Source: Bacteroidales bacterium (GTDB lineage: Bacteria; Bacteroidota; Bacteroidia; Bacteroidales; VadinHA17). Taken from it: 12,391 nt of DNA. Position 1 is the first letter of the stretch. Each line of letters begins with the position of its first letter. Of the stretch, positions 7,423 through 12,391 are shown piece after piece. Both the position numbers and the translations under genes were made by a program. A model generated the notes under the pieces. It ran no database searches, was not told where the DNA came from, and worked only from the letters and a program-made list of their open reading frames with translations. The stretch covers positions 1 to 12,391 of the forward strand of contig JABUEV010000027.1 in NCBI GenBank assembly GCA_013314865.1, given 5' to 3'.

Positions 7423-8012
7423 ATTGACTGTTTCCTGTTTGTTTTTCTTTCCTTCAACACCCAGTACAATCCCTTAACATTCGACTTCATTTCCGGCAAT
7501 ATAAACTGAATGGCTATGTGCTCAATTGCGCCTGCAATCCCCCATACAATTATCAGATAATAAAACCATTCCATGAAACCTATGGTAAAGAGACATATAA
7601 AAAATGCCCCCTGAACATATCCTCCGATTTTTGTTATGTAAAGGTGAAAACTCGGAAACTTGCCAAATTTTATGAGCGATATGACCACAGTAAGTAGCAG
7701 GCTTGCAATGAATATTATTAAACTGACCTTGTACGGAAGTAAATCTTCCAGTTTAAAAATATAAATGCCGGTAAAAACAAGTACATAATTAAGATTGTCA
7801 GCAAATGAATCGAGCTTTGCTCCAAGCTCAGTCTCCATTTTTAATCTTCTGGCTATGAAACCGTCAAGCGCGTCTGAAATCAGATTTATTACAAGAAATA
7901 TGGCATAAGGAGTCTCCTTCCCGGTGATGGCAAAATAGAGTATCAGCGGAAAAATCAGCAGTCTGTAAAGTGTAATCAGATTTGGTAAATTAAGAATCTG
8001 CTTATTGATCAT
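7419..8012 (-). CDS. CDP-alcohol phosphatidyltransferase
   Basis: Membrane enzyme that swaps CMP on a CDP-linked lipid (or CDP-alcohol) for an alcohol, making a phosphodiester lipid. The full family motif D-x2-DG-x2-AR-x8-G-x3-D-x3-D is present without substitution: D47, D50, G51, A54, R55, G64, D68, D72. The protein is about 197 aa with roughly six hydrophobic segments and a basic C-terminal tail. I place the start at the ATG at 8012 (MINKQILNLPNLITLYR), because the protein then begins with the usual NLPNxITxxR entry of the family and sits 16 bp after the marR stop. The longer frame from 8069 would overlap marR by 41 bp and adds a non-family tail. The stop overlaps the TauE-family start. The alcohol acceptor (glycerol phosphate, serine, inositol phosphate or other) cannot be decided from these residues. 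Confidence 0.92.
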   Translation of the reverse strand: MINKQILNLPNLITLYRLLIFPLILYFAITGKETPYAIFLVINLISDALDGFIARRLKMETELGAKLDSFADNLNYVLVFTGIYIFKLEDLLPYKVSLIIFIASLLLTVVISLIKFGKFPSFHLYITKIGGYVQGAFFICLFTIGFMEWFYYLIIVWGIAGAIEHIAIQFILPEMKSNVKGLYWVLKERKTNRKQSI

Positions 8013-8028
8013 TAAATTTTGACTGGAT

Positions 8029-8448
8029 TTATCCTGAGTGTTCCGATATCTTTTTAAGAAGGTCTGCAAAAATCATGGCATCCTCCCTGCTGAGTCCGGT
8101 TCTTATTTTTTCGGAAATCTTCTCACAGGCAATTTGCCTCAATTCATTTATCCTTTCCCCTTTTTTGTCTGGCTGAATTAAAACAATCCTTTTATCTTTA
8201 TCCGATCTGAACCTTATAATGTAGCCCTTCTCCTCAAGTCTGTCAAGCAAAACTGTCACTGTTGGTTTTGAAAGGCAAAATTCCCTTGAGAGCATTGTGA
8301 CAGTAGGATTTTTCATCCTCACGATTGCCTTCAGATAATACAACTGCTTCTGGGTAAGATCACTGAATTCAGACCTGTCAATAGTTTCTTCAAGAATATT
8401 CTCAATGAGACCGGTAAAGTCGCAGACAGCATCCTGTAAACTAACCAT
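8029..8448 (-). CDS. MarR family transcriptional regulator
   Basis: Winged helix-turn-helix DNA-binding protein, 139 aa, a normal length for MarR. The N-terminal helix (1-25) and C-terminal helices (99-136) would form the dimer interface. The HTH runs about 48-76 (PTVTMLSREFCLSKPTVTVL, then DRLEEKGYI). The wing carries RSDKDKRIVL (81-90), with the D-x-R of the family. Cysteines at 9, 58 and 108, one of them inside the HTH, leave redox sensing possible but unproven. It is the first gene of the lipid/exporter operon, 16 bp before the CDP-alcohol phosphatidyltransferase, so it probably controls that operon and itself in response to a small ligand. The bases upstream contain a TAnnTTTG match very close to the start. 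Confidence 0.92.
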   Translation of the reverse strand: MVSLQDAVCDFTGLIENILEETIDRSEFSDLTQKQLYYLKAIVRMKNPTVTMLSREFCLSKPTVTVLLDRLEEKGYIIRFRSDKDKRIVLIQPDKKGERINELRQIACEKISEKIRTGLSREDAMIFADLLKKISEHSG

Positions 8449-8461
8449 ATCAGTTTTTATT

Positions 8462-8469
8462 CAAATATA
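8462..8469 (-). promoter_or_regulatory. Candidate -7 element for the marR operon
   Basis: The minus strand reads TATATTTG, a full TAnnTTTG match. It is only 13 bases before the marR ATG, so the leader would be very short, and the nearest upstream TTTG is 11 bp away rather than about 19. A MarR dimer bound here would block transcription, but no strong palindrome proves a site. Confidence 0.3.
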
Positions 8470-8520
8470 GTTAGATTTATCAAATTGTTATAATAAAAAT
8501 CCAACTTTAAGTTTCACTTT

Positions 8521-8558
8521 CGGGATAATTATTGCACCCTAAAATCTTTTGAATCCCG
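8521..8558. repeat. Spaced inverted repeat upstream of marR
   Basis: CGGGAT (8521-8526) and ATCCCG (8553-8558) are perfect six-base arms separated by 26 bases. No plus-strand gene precedes it, so it is not an obvious terminator; it could be a regulatory dyad about 75-110 bases upstream of marR, or chance. Confidence 0.25.
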
Positions 8559-8632
8559 GATTTTTAACTAATGAATATTTGAGTCAGCTCCGAAAAGCAA
8601 TAAATATTGTATGTCTTTTACTAACCCCCCAA

Positions 8633-8647
8633 TCCCCTGAAAGGGGA
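8633..8647. repeat. Small C-rich palindrome (dispersed-repeat candidate)
   Basis: TCCCCT (8633-8638) pairs with AGGGGA (8642-8647) around GAA, and is preceded by a CCCCCC run at 8625-8630. Short palindromes of this CCCCT...AGGGG type are, from general recollection, scattered between genes in many Bacteroidota genomes. A near-copy lies inside the acyltransferase gene at 5626-5642. Confidence 0.5.
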
Positions 8648-8741
8648 GTGTTTAATAATGAGTTCACTTTGGTGTGTTCAGGGGTGGAAGTAATAATCGG
8701 ATTGGACTCAATATTTTAATGTAACATGATCTGTTTCTTAA

Positions 8742-8749
8742 TAAATTTG
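8742..8749 (+). promoter_or_regulatory. Candidate -7 element for the CotH-like gene
   Basis: TAAATTTG matches TAnnTTTG and lies 28 bases before the ATG at 8778, giving a leader of about 20 bases. A -33 TTTG at the expected distance is not present. Confidence 0.3.
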
Positions 8750-8777
8750 TTATATTAAACAATTCTATGATCCAGAG

Positions 8778-9836
8778 ATGAAAATTAAAACTGCCGGTTG
8801 TTTTGTGGTTTTCTTTTTTCTTTTTTCATCCTTGCTCAGCCAGAATGACACCATTGAATTGGGCGGGATAATAGGAGAAAAAAGATCAGGATTGTTCGAC
8901 AGTGATGAACTGCTTGAACTGACGCTCCGCTTTGATTTAACGCAATTCAACAGAACCAAACAGTTAAATGACTATCAGGAGGCTGTAATGACATACTATC
9001 TGAACGGGAAGGATACAGTAAGCCGGACTGTCAGAATAAGAGCCCGGGGGAAGTTTCGCAGGGACTTCTGTGACTTTCCTCCGATAAGACTGAACCTGAA
9101 AAAAGGAGAAACGCCTGAAGATGAATTCAGTAATATTGACAAAATAAAACTTGTGACTCACTGTAAGGCAGGCAACAGTGAATATGTTATCAGGGAATAT
9201 CTTACCTATAAGATATTTGCTTTGTTTACGGATATAAGCTTCAGGGTCAGGCTTCTAAGAATAAATTACATTAACACCAGGAGACCCGGAAAACCAGTTA
9301 CTGAATATGCTTTCCTTATCGAGCCGGTTGAATTACTGACGGAACGTACCAACACGATAGAAGTCAAATCTGAAAAATTAAGTCAGAGACAGATCAGGCC
9401 TGAATATATTGACCGGCTTGCTATCTTTAATTACATGATAGGCAATTATGATTGGGCTGTCCCCGGACAGCAAAATTTAGTGGTTTTGTTACAGCCCGGT
9501 GTTGATTCAGAACAGTTCGGCATTGTCGCGCCTTATGATTTTGATTATTCTGGACTGGTAAATGCCCCTTACGCGCTTCCTCCTGAAACATTGCCGATAA
9601 AATCTGTCAGACAACGCATGTTCCGGGGTATTTGCCGCGATGAAGAAAGCTACAGAAAAGCCCTGAATGAATTTCTTGAAAAACAGAATGCAATTTACGA
9701 AGTGATTGACAAATGCCCCTATCTCAAAGACGGATCAAAGAAAGATATGAAAAATTATCTCGGCACATTCTTCCGTGATTTTGACAAGAGAAATACAATC
9801 GTCAACAAATTACTAAATGAGTGCCAAAAGCTTTAA
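8778..9836 (+). CDS. Exported CotH-like (protein-kinase-like fold) protein
   Basis: 352 aa with a signal peptide (MKIKTAGCFVVFFFLFSSLL, then SQND at 21-24), so probably periplasmic or surface-exposed. I do not recognise a named gene, but the motif order resembles CotH-type atypical kinases. It has a basic RARGKFRRDFCDFPPIRLNL strand pair (88-107), KIKLVTHCK (122-130), an I-R-E-Y-L-T helix (138-143) and YAFLIE (177-182). A catalytic-loop-like segment follows, IGNYDW (221-226) with QQN (231-233), and then PYDFDYSG (252-259), where Asp254/Asp256 could bind metal. Characterised CotH from Bacillus phosphorylates spore coat proteins, so protein or polymer phosphorylation outside the cytoplasm is a reasonable guess, not proof. 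It is a single gene on the plus strand between two minus-strand units. Alternative: a conserved Bacteroidota exported protein with a degenerate, non-catalytic fold. Confidence 0.72.
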   Translation: MKIKTAGCFVVFFFLFSSLLSQNDTIELGGIIGEKRSGLFDSDELLELTLRFDLTQFNRTKQLNDYQEAVMTYYLNGKDTVSRTVRIRARGKFRRDFCDFPPIRLNLKKGETPEDEFSNIDKIKLVTHCKAGNSEYVIREYLTYKIFALFTDISFRVRLLRINYINTRRPGKPVTEYAFLIEPVELLTERTNTIEVKSEKLSQRQIRPEYIDRLAIFNYMIGNYDWAVPGQQNLVVLLQPGVDSEQFGIVAPYDFDYSGLVNAPYALPPETLPIKSVRQRMFRGICRDEESYRKALNEFLEKQNAIYEVIDKCPYLKDGSKKDMKNYLGTFFRDFDKRNTIVNKLLNECQKL

Positions 9837-9840
9837 AAAC

Positions 9841-9854
9841 AATGCTTAAGCATT
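9841..9854. terminator. 14-bp perfect palindrome between convergent genes
   Basis: AATGCTTAAGCATT starts 5 bases past the stop of the CotH-like gene and lies about 50 bases past the stop of the convergent purC-like gene. As a hairpin it is AATGC-TTAA-GCATT followed by TTAAATT, so a weak bidirectional terminator is possible. Confidence 0.35.
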
Positions 9855-9900
9855 TAAATTAGCCGGCCTTGAAATAAATATCTGAAGGCAAATCAACTTG

Positions 9901-10734
9901 CTATACGAAAACTTTTATCAGATCACCAGCTGTGACCTGATTCCTGTTTTTTATGGTTCTTCTGCCGTCTGAATAGTTAGTGACCGCACATTGCCGGTAA
10001 AGAGTACAATCGCCTTTTGAATCGGGGGAGTATCCCCTGCAGACCCGCAAAACATCAGGAGAAATTTCATCAATTATCACAATTTTGCCATCCCCGTATT
10101 TAAGCCTTCCAAGCTCAAACTTTCCGTCAACCACATGAAGTCCTTTTGACTCGAATTCCTGTGATACTATTTCAGCAATATTCTTTACCAGCCTGACACT
10201 CCATTCAATCTCTTCCCTTGTCATTGCACCGGTTTCTTCAAGTGCTTCAAAAGTGATCAGAATATCAGTATCCCCTTTTGTCCACGCTTCTACCACTTTG
10301 TGAATATTTCTGCAGGGCTTTACAAAAGGATACCGTCTCCAGAAACTTCCCGTAGCGTTGTTTCTCCATGTGAATTCGAGGTTGAGTAAAGGGGCTGAAC
10401 CTTGAAATTCCGGAGACTCTGCAGGCATTGATAGCGGAATGGCAGGTTCAACAATCATTTCATTATCGCTGATGGTATCAATATAATGAGATGGGATTCC
10501 CTTCTCTTTCAAAAGTTTGAAGAAATGGGTTGCAAACTTGCAGGCAATTGCCCCTTTCCCCGGTATTTCCCCAACCACAGTATCATACCCCGGATCAAAG
10601 ACAACTTTTCCGTTCTCAATATAACCGGTGCCCCGGTCGGTGAAAACAAACCGGTATTTACCGGCAAACGGTCCTTCCTTTATTTCATATACATCTTTGG
10701 ATTTTCCGCTGTAAATAAGGTCATGATTTGCCAT
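9901..10734 (-). CDS. purC: PurC-type SAICAR synthetase homologue (divergent)
   Basis: Cytosolic ATP-dependent ligase family that joins aspartate to CAIR in purine synthesis, 277 aa. Recognised motifs: IYSGKSKDVYE (7-17, ATP-binding hairpin), FTDR (31-34), IPGKG (57-61), a WRNNATGSF stretch (123-131) matching the family RNxAAGS, DILITFE (157-163), VDGKFELG (202-209) and IIDEISPDVLRV (220-231), where the usual form is DEV-TPDS-R. Between TDR and IPGKG about 22 residues (GTGYIENGKVVFDPGYDTVVGE) replace the short ISAFD-type linker, and the SAFD motif itself is missing. It also differs from the longer (about 310 aa) PurC I associate with Bacteroides. No other purine gene is near. It may be the cell's PurC or a paralogue acting on a related carboxylate. 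The ATG at 10734 has AAAGGGA upstream and a well-formed promoter. Confidence 0.8.
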   Translation of the reverse strand: MANHDLIYSGKSKDVYEIKEGPFAGKYRFVFTDRGTGYIENGKVVFDPGYDTVVGEIPGKGAIACKFATHFFKLLKEKGIPSHYIDTISDNEMIVEPAIPLSMPAESPEFQGSAPLLNLEFTWRNNATGSFWRRYPFVKPCRNIHKVVEAWTKGDTDILITFEALEETGAMTREEIEWSVRLVKNIAEIVSQEFESKGLHVVDGKFELGRLKYGDGKIVIIDEISPDVLRVCRGYSPDSKGDCTLYRQCAVTNYSDGRRTIKNRNQVTAGDLIKVFV

Positions 10735-10795
10735 TTGAATTCCCTTTCTTTAAGATTATTAATCGAATACTGTTTATTTTTTCCTTTGATAATTT

Positions 10796-10826
10796 CAAAT
10801 ATACACTTCTGCATGAATTCTTCAAA
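10796..10826 (-). promoter_or_regulatory. Bacteroidota-type promoter for the purC-like gene
   Basis: The minus strand reads TTTG (10826-10823), then exactly 19 bases, then TATATTTG (10803-10796). This matches the -33 TTTG and -7 TAnnTTTG layout described for Bacteroides primary sigma promoters. It would start transcription near 10790, leaving a leader of about 56 bases. It is the best promoter match in the window. Confidence 0.55.
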
Positions 10827-10910
10827 TATCTAAAATATATTTCACTCCCAGCATTTCAGGTAAAAGATGTGTCATATCCCGGGTCCCATTTATTTCCAAA
10901 TGGTTTGTAT

Positions 10911-10940
10911 TTTGTGAATAACCTGTTTCGGTTAGTCTTG
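10911..10940 (+). promoter_or_regulatory. Candidate promoter for the ATP-grasp gene
   Basis: TTTG (10911-10914), an 18-base spacer and TAGTCTTG (10933-10940, seven of eight bases of TAnnTTTG) lie on the plus strand about 65 bases before the GTG start. It runs divergently from the purC-like promoter within the same 271-bp gap, in which no other structure was recognised. Confidence 0.35.
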
Positions 10941-11005
10941 CAATTTAGTTTTATTAATCTTACTTTTTTCCAAATTTTTATTAAACCCTGAAGAAAAATT
11001 TATTT

Positions 11006-12010
11006 GTGAAGGTTGTAATATTATATGACTTGGACCCGGTCTGGGACAGGCAAGAAATCACAGATACACGTAAATCCAACAAGGTTTTGCTGGAGTCACT
11101 TAGAAAAGAAGGTTTTGAAACTTATCTTGAGGAACTGAACAATCCGGATCTGGGAAGAATACTGAAAAAATACGATCCGGATGATACTCTGATTTTTAAT
11201 CTATGCGAAACATTGCCGGGGGTAAGATGCGGCGAAAGATTAATTGTTGAGTTTATTGAAAAAATGGGATTTGCATATACGGGTAACAAACCTCAGGTTA
11301 TCGGCCTTAGTTATGACAAGCAACTGGTAAAAAAGATACTTGGGTCGCTTGGTATAAAAGTCCCATACGGAGCTGTGCTCTCACCTGAAGAGGCATACAG
11401 CTGGAAATTGTTTCCAGCAATAGTAAAACCTGCACATGATCATTGCAGTCTTACCATTACTGAAAAATCGGTGGTATTTAACGTTGAATCTCTTAAGGAA
11501 CAAATAATTGTGGTCAACAACGAAATGAAACAGCCGGCTCTTGTGGAGGATTTTATTGACGGCCGTGAGTTTCATGTATCGGTGTGGAACAATAACCCGC
11601 CAGAGATGCTGCCGCCAGCAGAAATGGATTTTTCAGCATTCGTCGAAGCAAAGGAAAGACTTTGCACTTATGATTCAAAATATATTCCCGGGTCAGAGCA
11701 TTACGAGAAAATAAGAACTCTTGTGCCTGCTCCCCTGGACCAAAGACAGCTGATGCAACTGCAAAAGACGGTCATTAAAGCCTGGAAAGGATTTGGATGT
11801 CTCGACTATGCCCGTTTTGATGTACGCCTCCGTGACAATGAGTTTTATCTGCTCGATATAAATCCAAACAACGATATTAGCATCGACACCAGTTTTGCAC
11901 TTGCCGCTGAGACTGCAGGGTATTCCTACAATCAGACCGTTAAACGCATTGTAATGATGGCCGCAGAAAGACACCCTGCACTTAAAATTCAGTTTGCAGA
12001 ATCACTGTAA
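11006..12010 (+). CDS. D-alanine-D-alanine ligase-like ATP-grasp enzyme
   Basis: Cytosolic ATP-grasp carboxylate-amine ligase, 334 aa, starting at GTG (11006). GTG is chosen because the first beta strand (KVVILYDLD) follows at once. Family features: FNLCETLPGVRCGE (64-77), FAYTGNKPQVIGLSYDK (89-105, like IPYTGS...DK of Ddl), K141 in VKPA, EDFIDGREFHV (181-191), DSKY (223-226), LVPAPL (239-244), ARFD (269-272, metal-binding Asp272) and LDINPN (283-288). Departures from true Ddl are several: the glycine-rich GSSxGV loop after VKP is replaced by HDHCSLT (144-150), and EVNTxPG becomes LDINPNND, with Asp for the first metal Glu. So I infer an ATP-dependent peptide or amide ligase of unknown substrate rather than the cell-wall Ddl. 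It is a single gene, divergent from the purC-like gene and convergent with the FAD oxidoreductase. Confidence 0.87.
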   Translation: MKVVILYDLDPVWDRQEITDTRKSNKVLLESLRKEGFETYLEELNNPDLGRILKKYDPDDTLIFNLCETLPGVRCGERLIVEFIEKMGFAYTGNKPQVIGLSYDKQLVKKILGSLGIKVPYGAVLSPEEAYSWKLFPAIVKPAHDHCSLTITEKSVVFNVESLKEQIIVVNNEMKQPALVEDFIDGREFHVSVWNNNPPEMLPPAEMDFSAFVEAKERLCTYDSKYIPGSEHYEKIRTLVPAPLDQRQLMQLQKTVIKAWKGFGCLDYARFDVRLRDNEFYLLDINPNNDISIDTSFALAAETAGYSYNQTVKRIVMMAAERHPALKIQFAESL

Positions 12011-12016
12011 AGTGAT
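12001..12016 (+). terminator. Hairpin spanning the stop codon of the ATP-grasp gene
   Basis: ATCACT (12001-12006) pairs with AGTGAT (12011-12016) around a GTAA loop that contains most of the stop codon. A further CTTGA/TCAAG dyad lies at 12044-12061. Neither is followed on the plus strand by a clean T-run, so termination between these convergent genes is only a weak suggestion. Confidence 0.25.
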
Positions 12017-12068
12017 GGCAATAATCCGGAATTAATGTCTCAACTTGATTTTTATTTCAAGACAGTAT

Positions 12069-12391
12069 TTATTTTTTCAGAATCTTATTTGCCGCCAGTC
12101 TTCCTGTAAGAATTGACATGGGCACACCTGCCGGACTGTAAGCCCATTGTCCTGCCTGATAAACTGAGGGCAGTGGTGTTATGACAGAACGATCTGATAT
12201 TTGAATTTTGTTTATCACCGGAACAGGATTTTGAAATGACCATCCTGTAATGGCTCCTTCAGAACTTCCAATCCTGCCTTCAATACTTAAAGGAGTAAAG
12301 GAAAACCTCGTTATGACTTTGTTCCTTAACATCGGGTAAACTGAATCAGATATAACTTTCAGAATACGATCTTCAAGCCCAGTAATAAATT
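12069..12391 (-). CDS. FAD-dependent oxidoreductase, C-terminal part (cut by window edge)
   Basis: The frame stays open to the right edge, giving about 107 C-terminal residues and a TAA at 12069-12071; the N-terminal FAD-binding half is outside the window. The end resembles phytoene-desaturase/all-trans-retinol-saturase-like amine-oxidase-fold proteins: GAITGWSFQ, then TPLPSVYQAGQWAYSPAGVP, then SILTGRLAANKIL. The PxVYxAGxW...GVP...GRxAA segment is the second part of the FAD site, where the isoalloxazine and pyrophosphate are held, and the last helix is typical. Substrates of such proteins include carotenoid and other polyene lipids, which cannot be narrowed here. An internal ATG at 12332 is not the real start. 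It converges on the ATP-grasp gene with 58 bp between the stops. Confidence 0.82.
   Translation of the reverse strand, partial: FITGLEDRILKVISDSVYPMLRNKVITRFSFTPLSIEGRIGSSEGAITGWSFQNPVPVINKIQISDRSVITPLPSVYQAGQWAYSPAGVPMSILTGRLAANKILKK

Larger units (their letters stand above)
8449..8777. other. Divergent intergenic region between marR operon and CotH-like gene
   Basis: This 329-bp gene-free stretch should hold promoters for both directions. Visible elements: a minus-strand -7 match next to marR (8462-8469), a plus-strand -7 match before the exported protein gene (8742-8749), a spaced dyad CGGGAT/ATCCCG (8521-8526 and 8553-8558) and the C-rich palindrome at 8633-8647. I see no RNA gene, no ORF of interest and no clear MarR operator (a long near-start palindrome). 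Confidence 0.6.

Noticed and set aside
8012..8069. Longer start for the CDP-alcohol phosphatidyltransferase at 8069
   Set aside because: It would overlap marR by 41 bp and add a polar tail with no family match; the ATG at 8012 starts right at the conserved NLPNLIT segment.
10735..10790. Possible purine riboswitch in the purC-like leader
   Set aside because: The leader is only about 56 bases, AT-rich, and shows no three-way-junction pattern or conserved loop sequences.
10486..10991. Two plus-strand ORFs (115 and 87 aa) across the purC-like start and the intergenic gap
   Set aside because: They overlap the PurC coding region and the candidate promoters, their composition is hydrophobic and low in complexity, and no ribosome-binding site or homology is evident.
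1..12391. CRISPR array, tRNA, transposon or phage elements
   Set aside because: No regularly spaced direct repeats, cloverleaf-like segments with a CCA end, transposase motifs or terminal inverted repeats were found on reading both strands.

Overview
This is an AT-rich, gene-dense chromosomal window that most likely comes from a Bacteroidetes/Bacteroidota bacterium. The evidence is family-level protein resemblance (short-TPR exported proteins, a GlsA/hemolysin-type acyltransferase, a Bacteroidota-style CotH-like exported protein) and start regions that mostly lack strong Shine-Dalgarno sequences. Several start regions instead carry the Bacteroidota -7 motif TAnnTTTG, once with a TTTG -33 box at exactly 19 bp (upstream of the purC-like gene). 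No rRNA, tRNA, CRISPR array, insertion sequence or phage gene was seen. Twelve protein genes are supported, two of them cut by the window edges.

Layout. Positions 1-446 (minus) hold the N-terminal part of an exported TPR protein. Positions 661-2106 (minus) encode the potassium channel subunit TrkH with all four selectivity-filter loops, and 2267-3382 (minus) a second exported helical-repeat (TPR/Iml2-like) protein. Positions 3602-4624 (minus) encode a dihydroorotate-dehydrogenase-like flavoprotein that lacks the usual catalytic cysteine/serine. Positions 4819-5679 (minus) encode a PlsC-type lysophospholipid acyltransferase.

The most coherent unit is 5861-8448 (minus): a MarR regulator, a CDP-alcohol phosphatidyltransferase, a TauE/SafE-type membrane exporter and a CdsA-like CDP-diacylglycerol synthase. 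Spacings are 16 bp, a 4-bp stop/start overlap, and 29 bp, so they look like one operon. With the acyltransferase 181 bp further on, this reads as an accessory phospholipid pathway: acylation, activation with CTP, then exchange of CMP for an alcohol head group, under a dedicated regulator and with an anion exporter embedded in it. The head group cannot be read from sequence.

The right third holds a plus-strand exported CotH-like/protein-kinase-like protein (8778-9836). It converges on a divergent PurC-type SAICAR synthetase homologue (9901-10734, minus), which is in turn transcribed away from a D-Ala-D-Ala-ligase-like ATP-grasp enzyme (11006-12010, plus, GTG start). The window ends in the C-terminal part of a phytoene-desaturase/retinol-saturase-like FAD oxidoreductase (12069-12391, minus). 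The PurC-like and ATP-grasp enzymes both belong to ATP-dependent amide-forming families and share one intergenic region; whether they share a pathway is open.

Nothing here is an unmistakable new system. The best leads are the MarR-controlled lipid operon with its embedded exporter, the atypical PurC, and the exported CotH-like protein.
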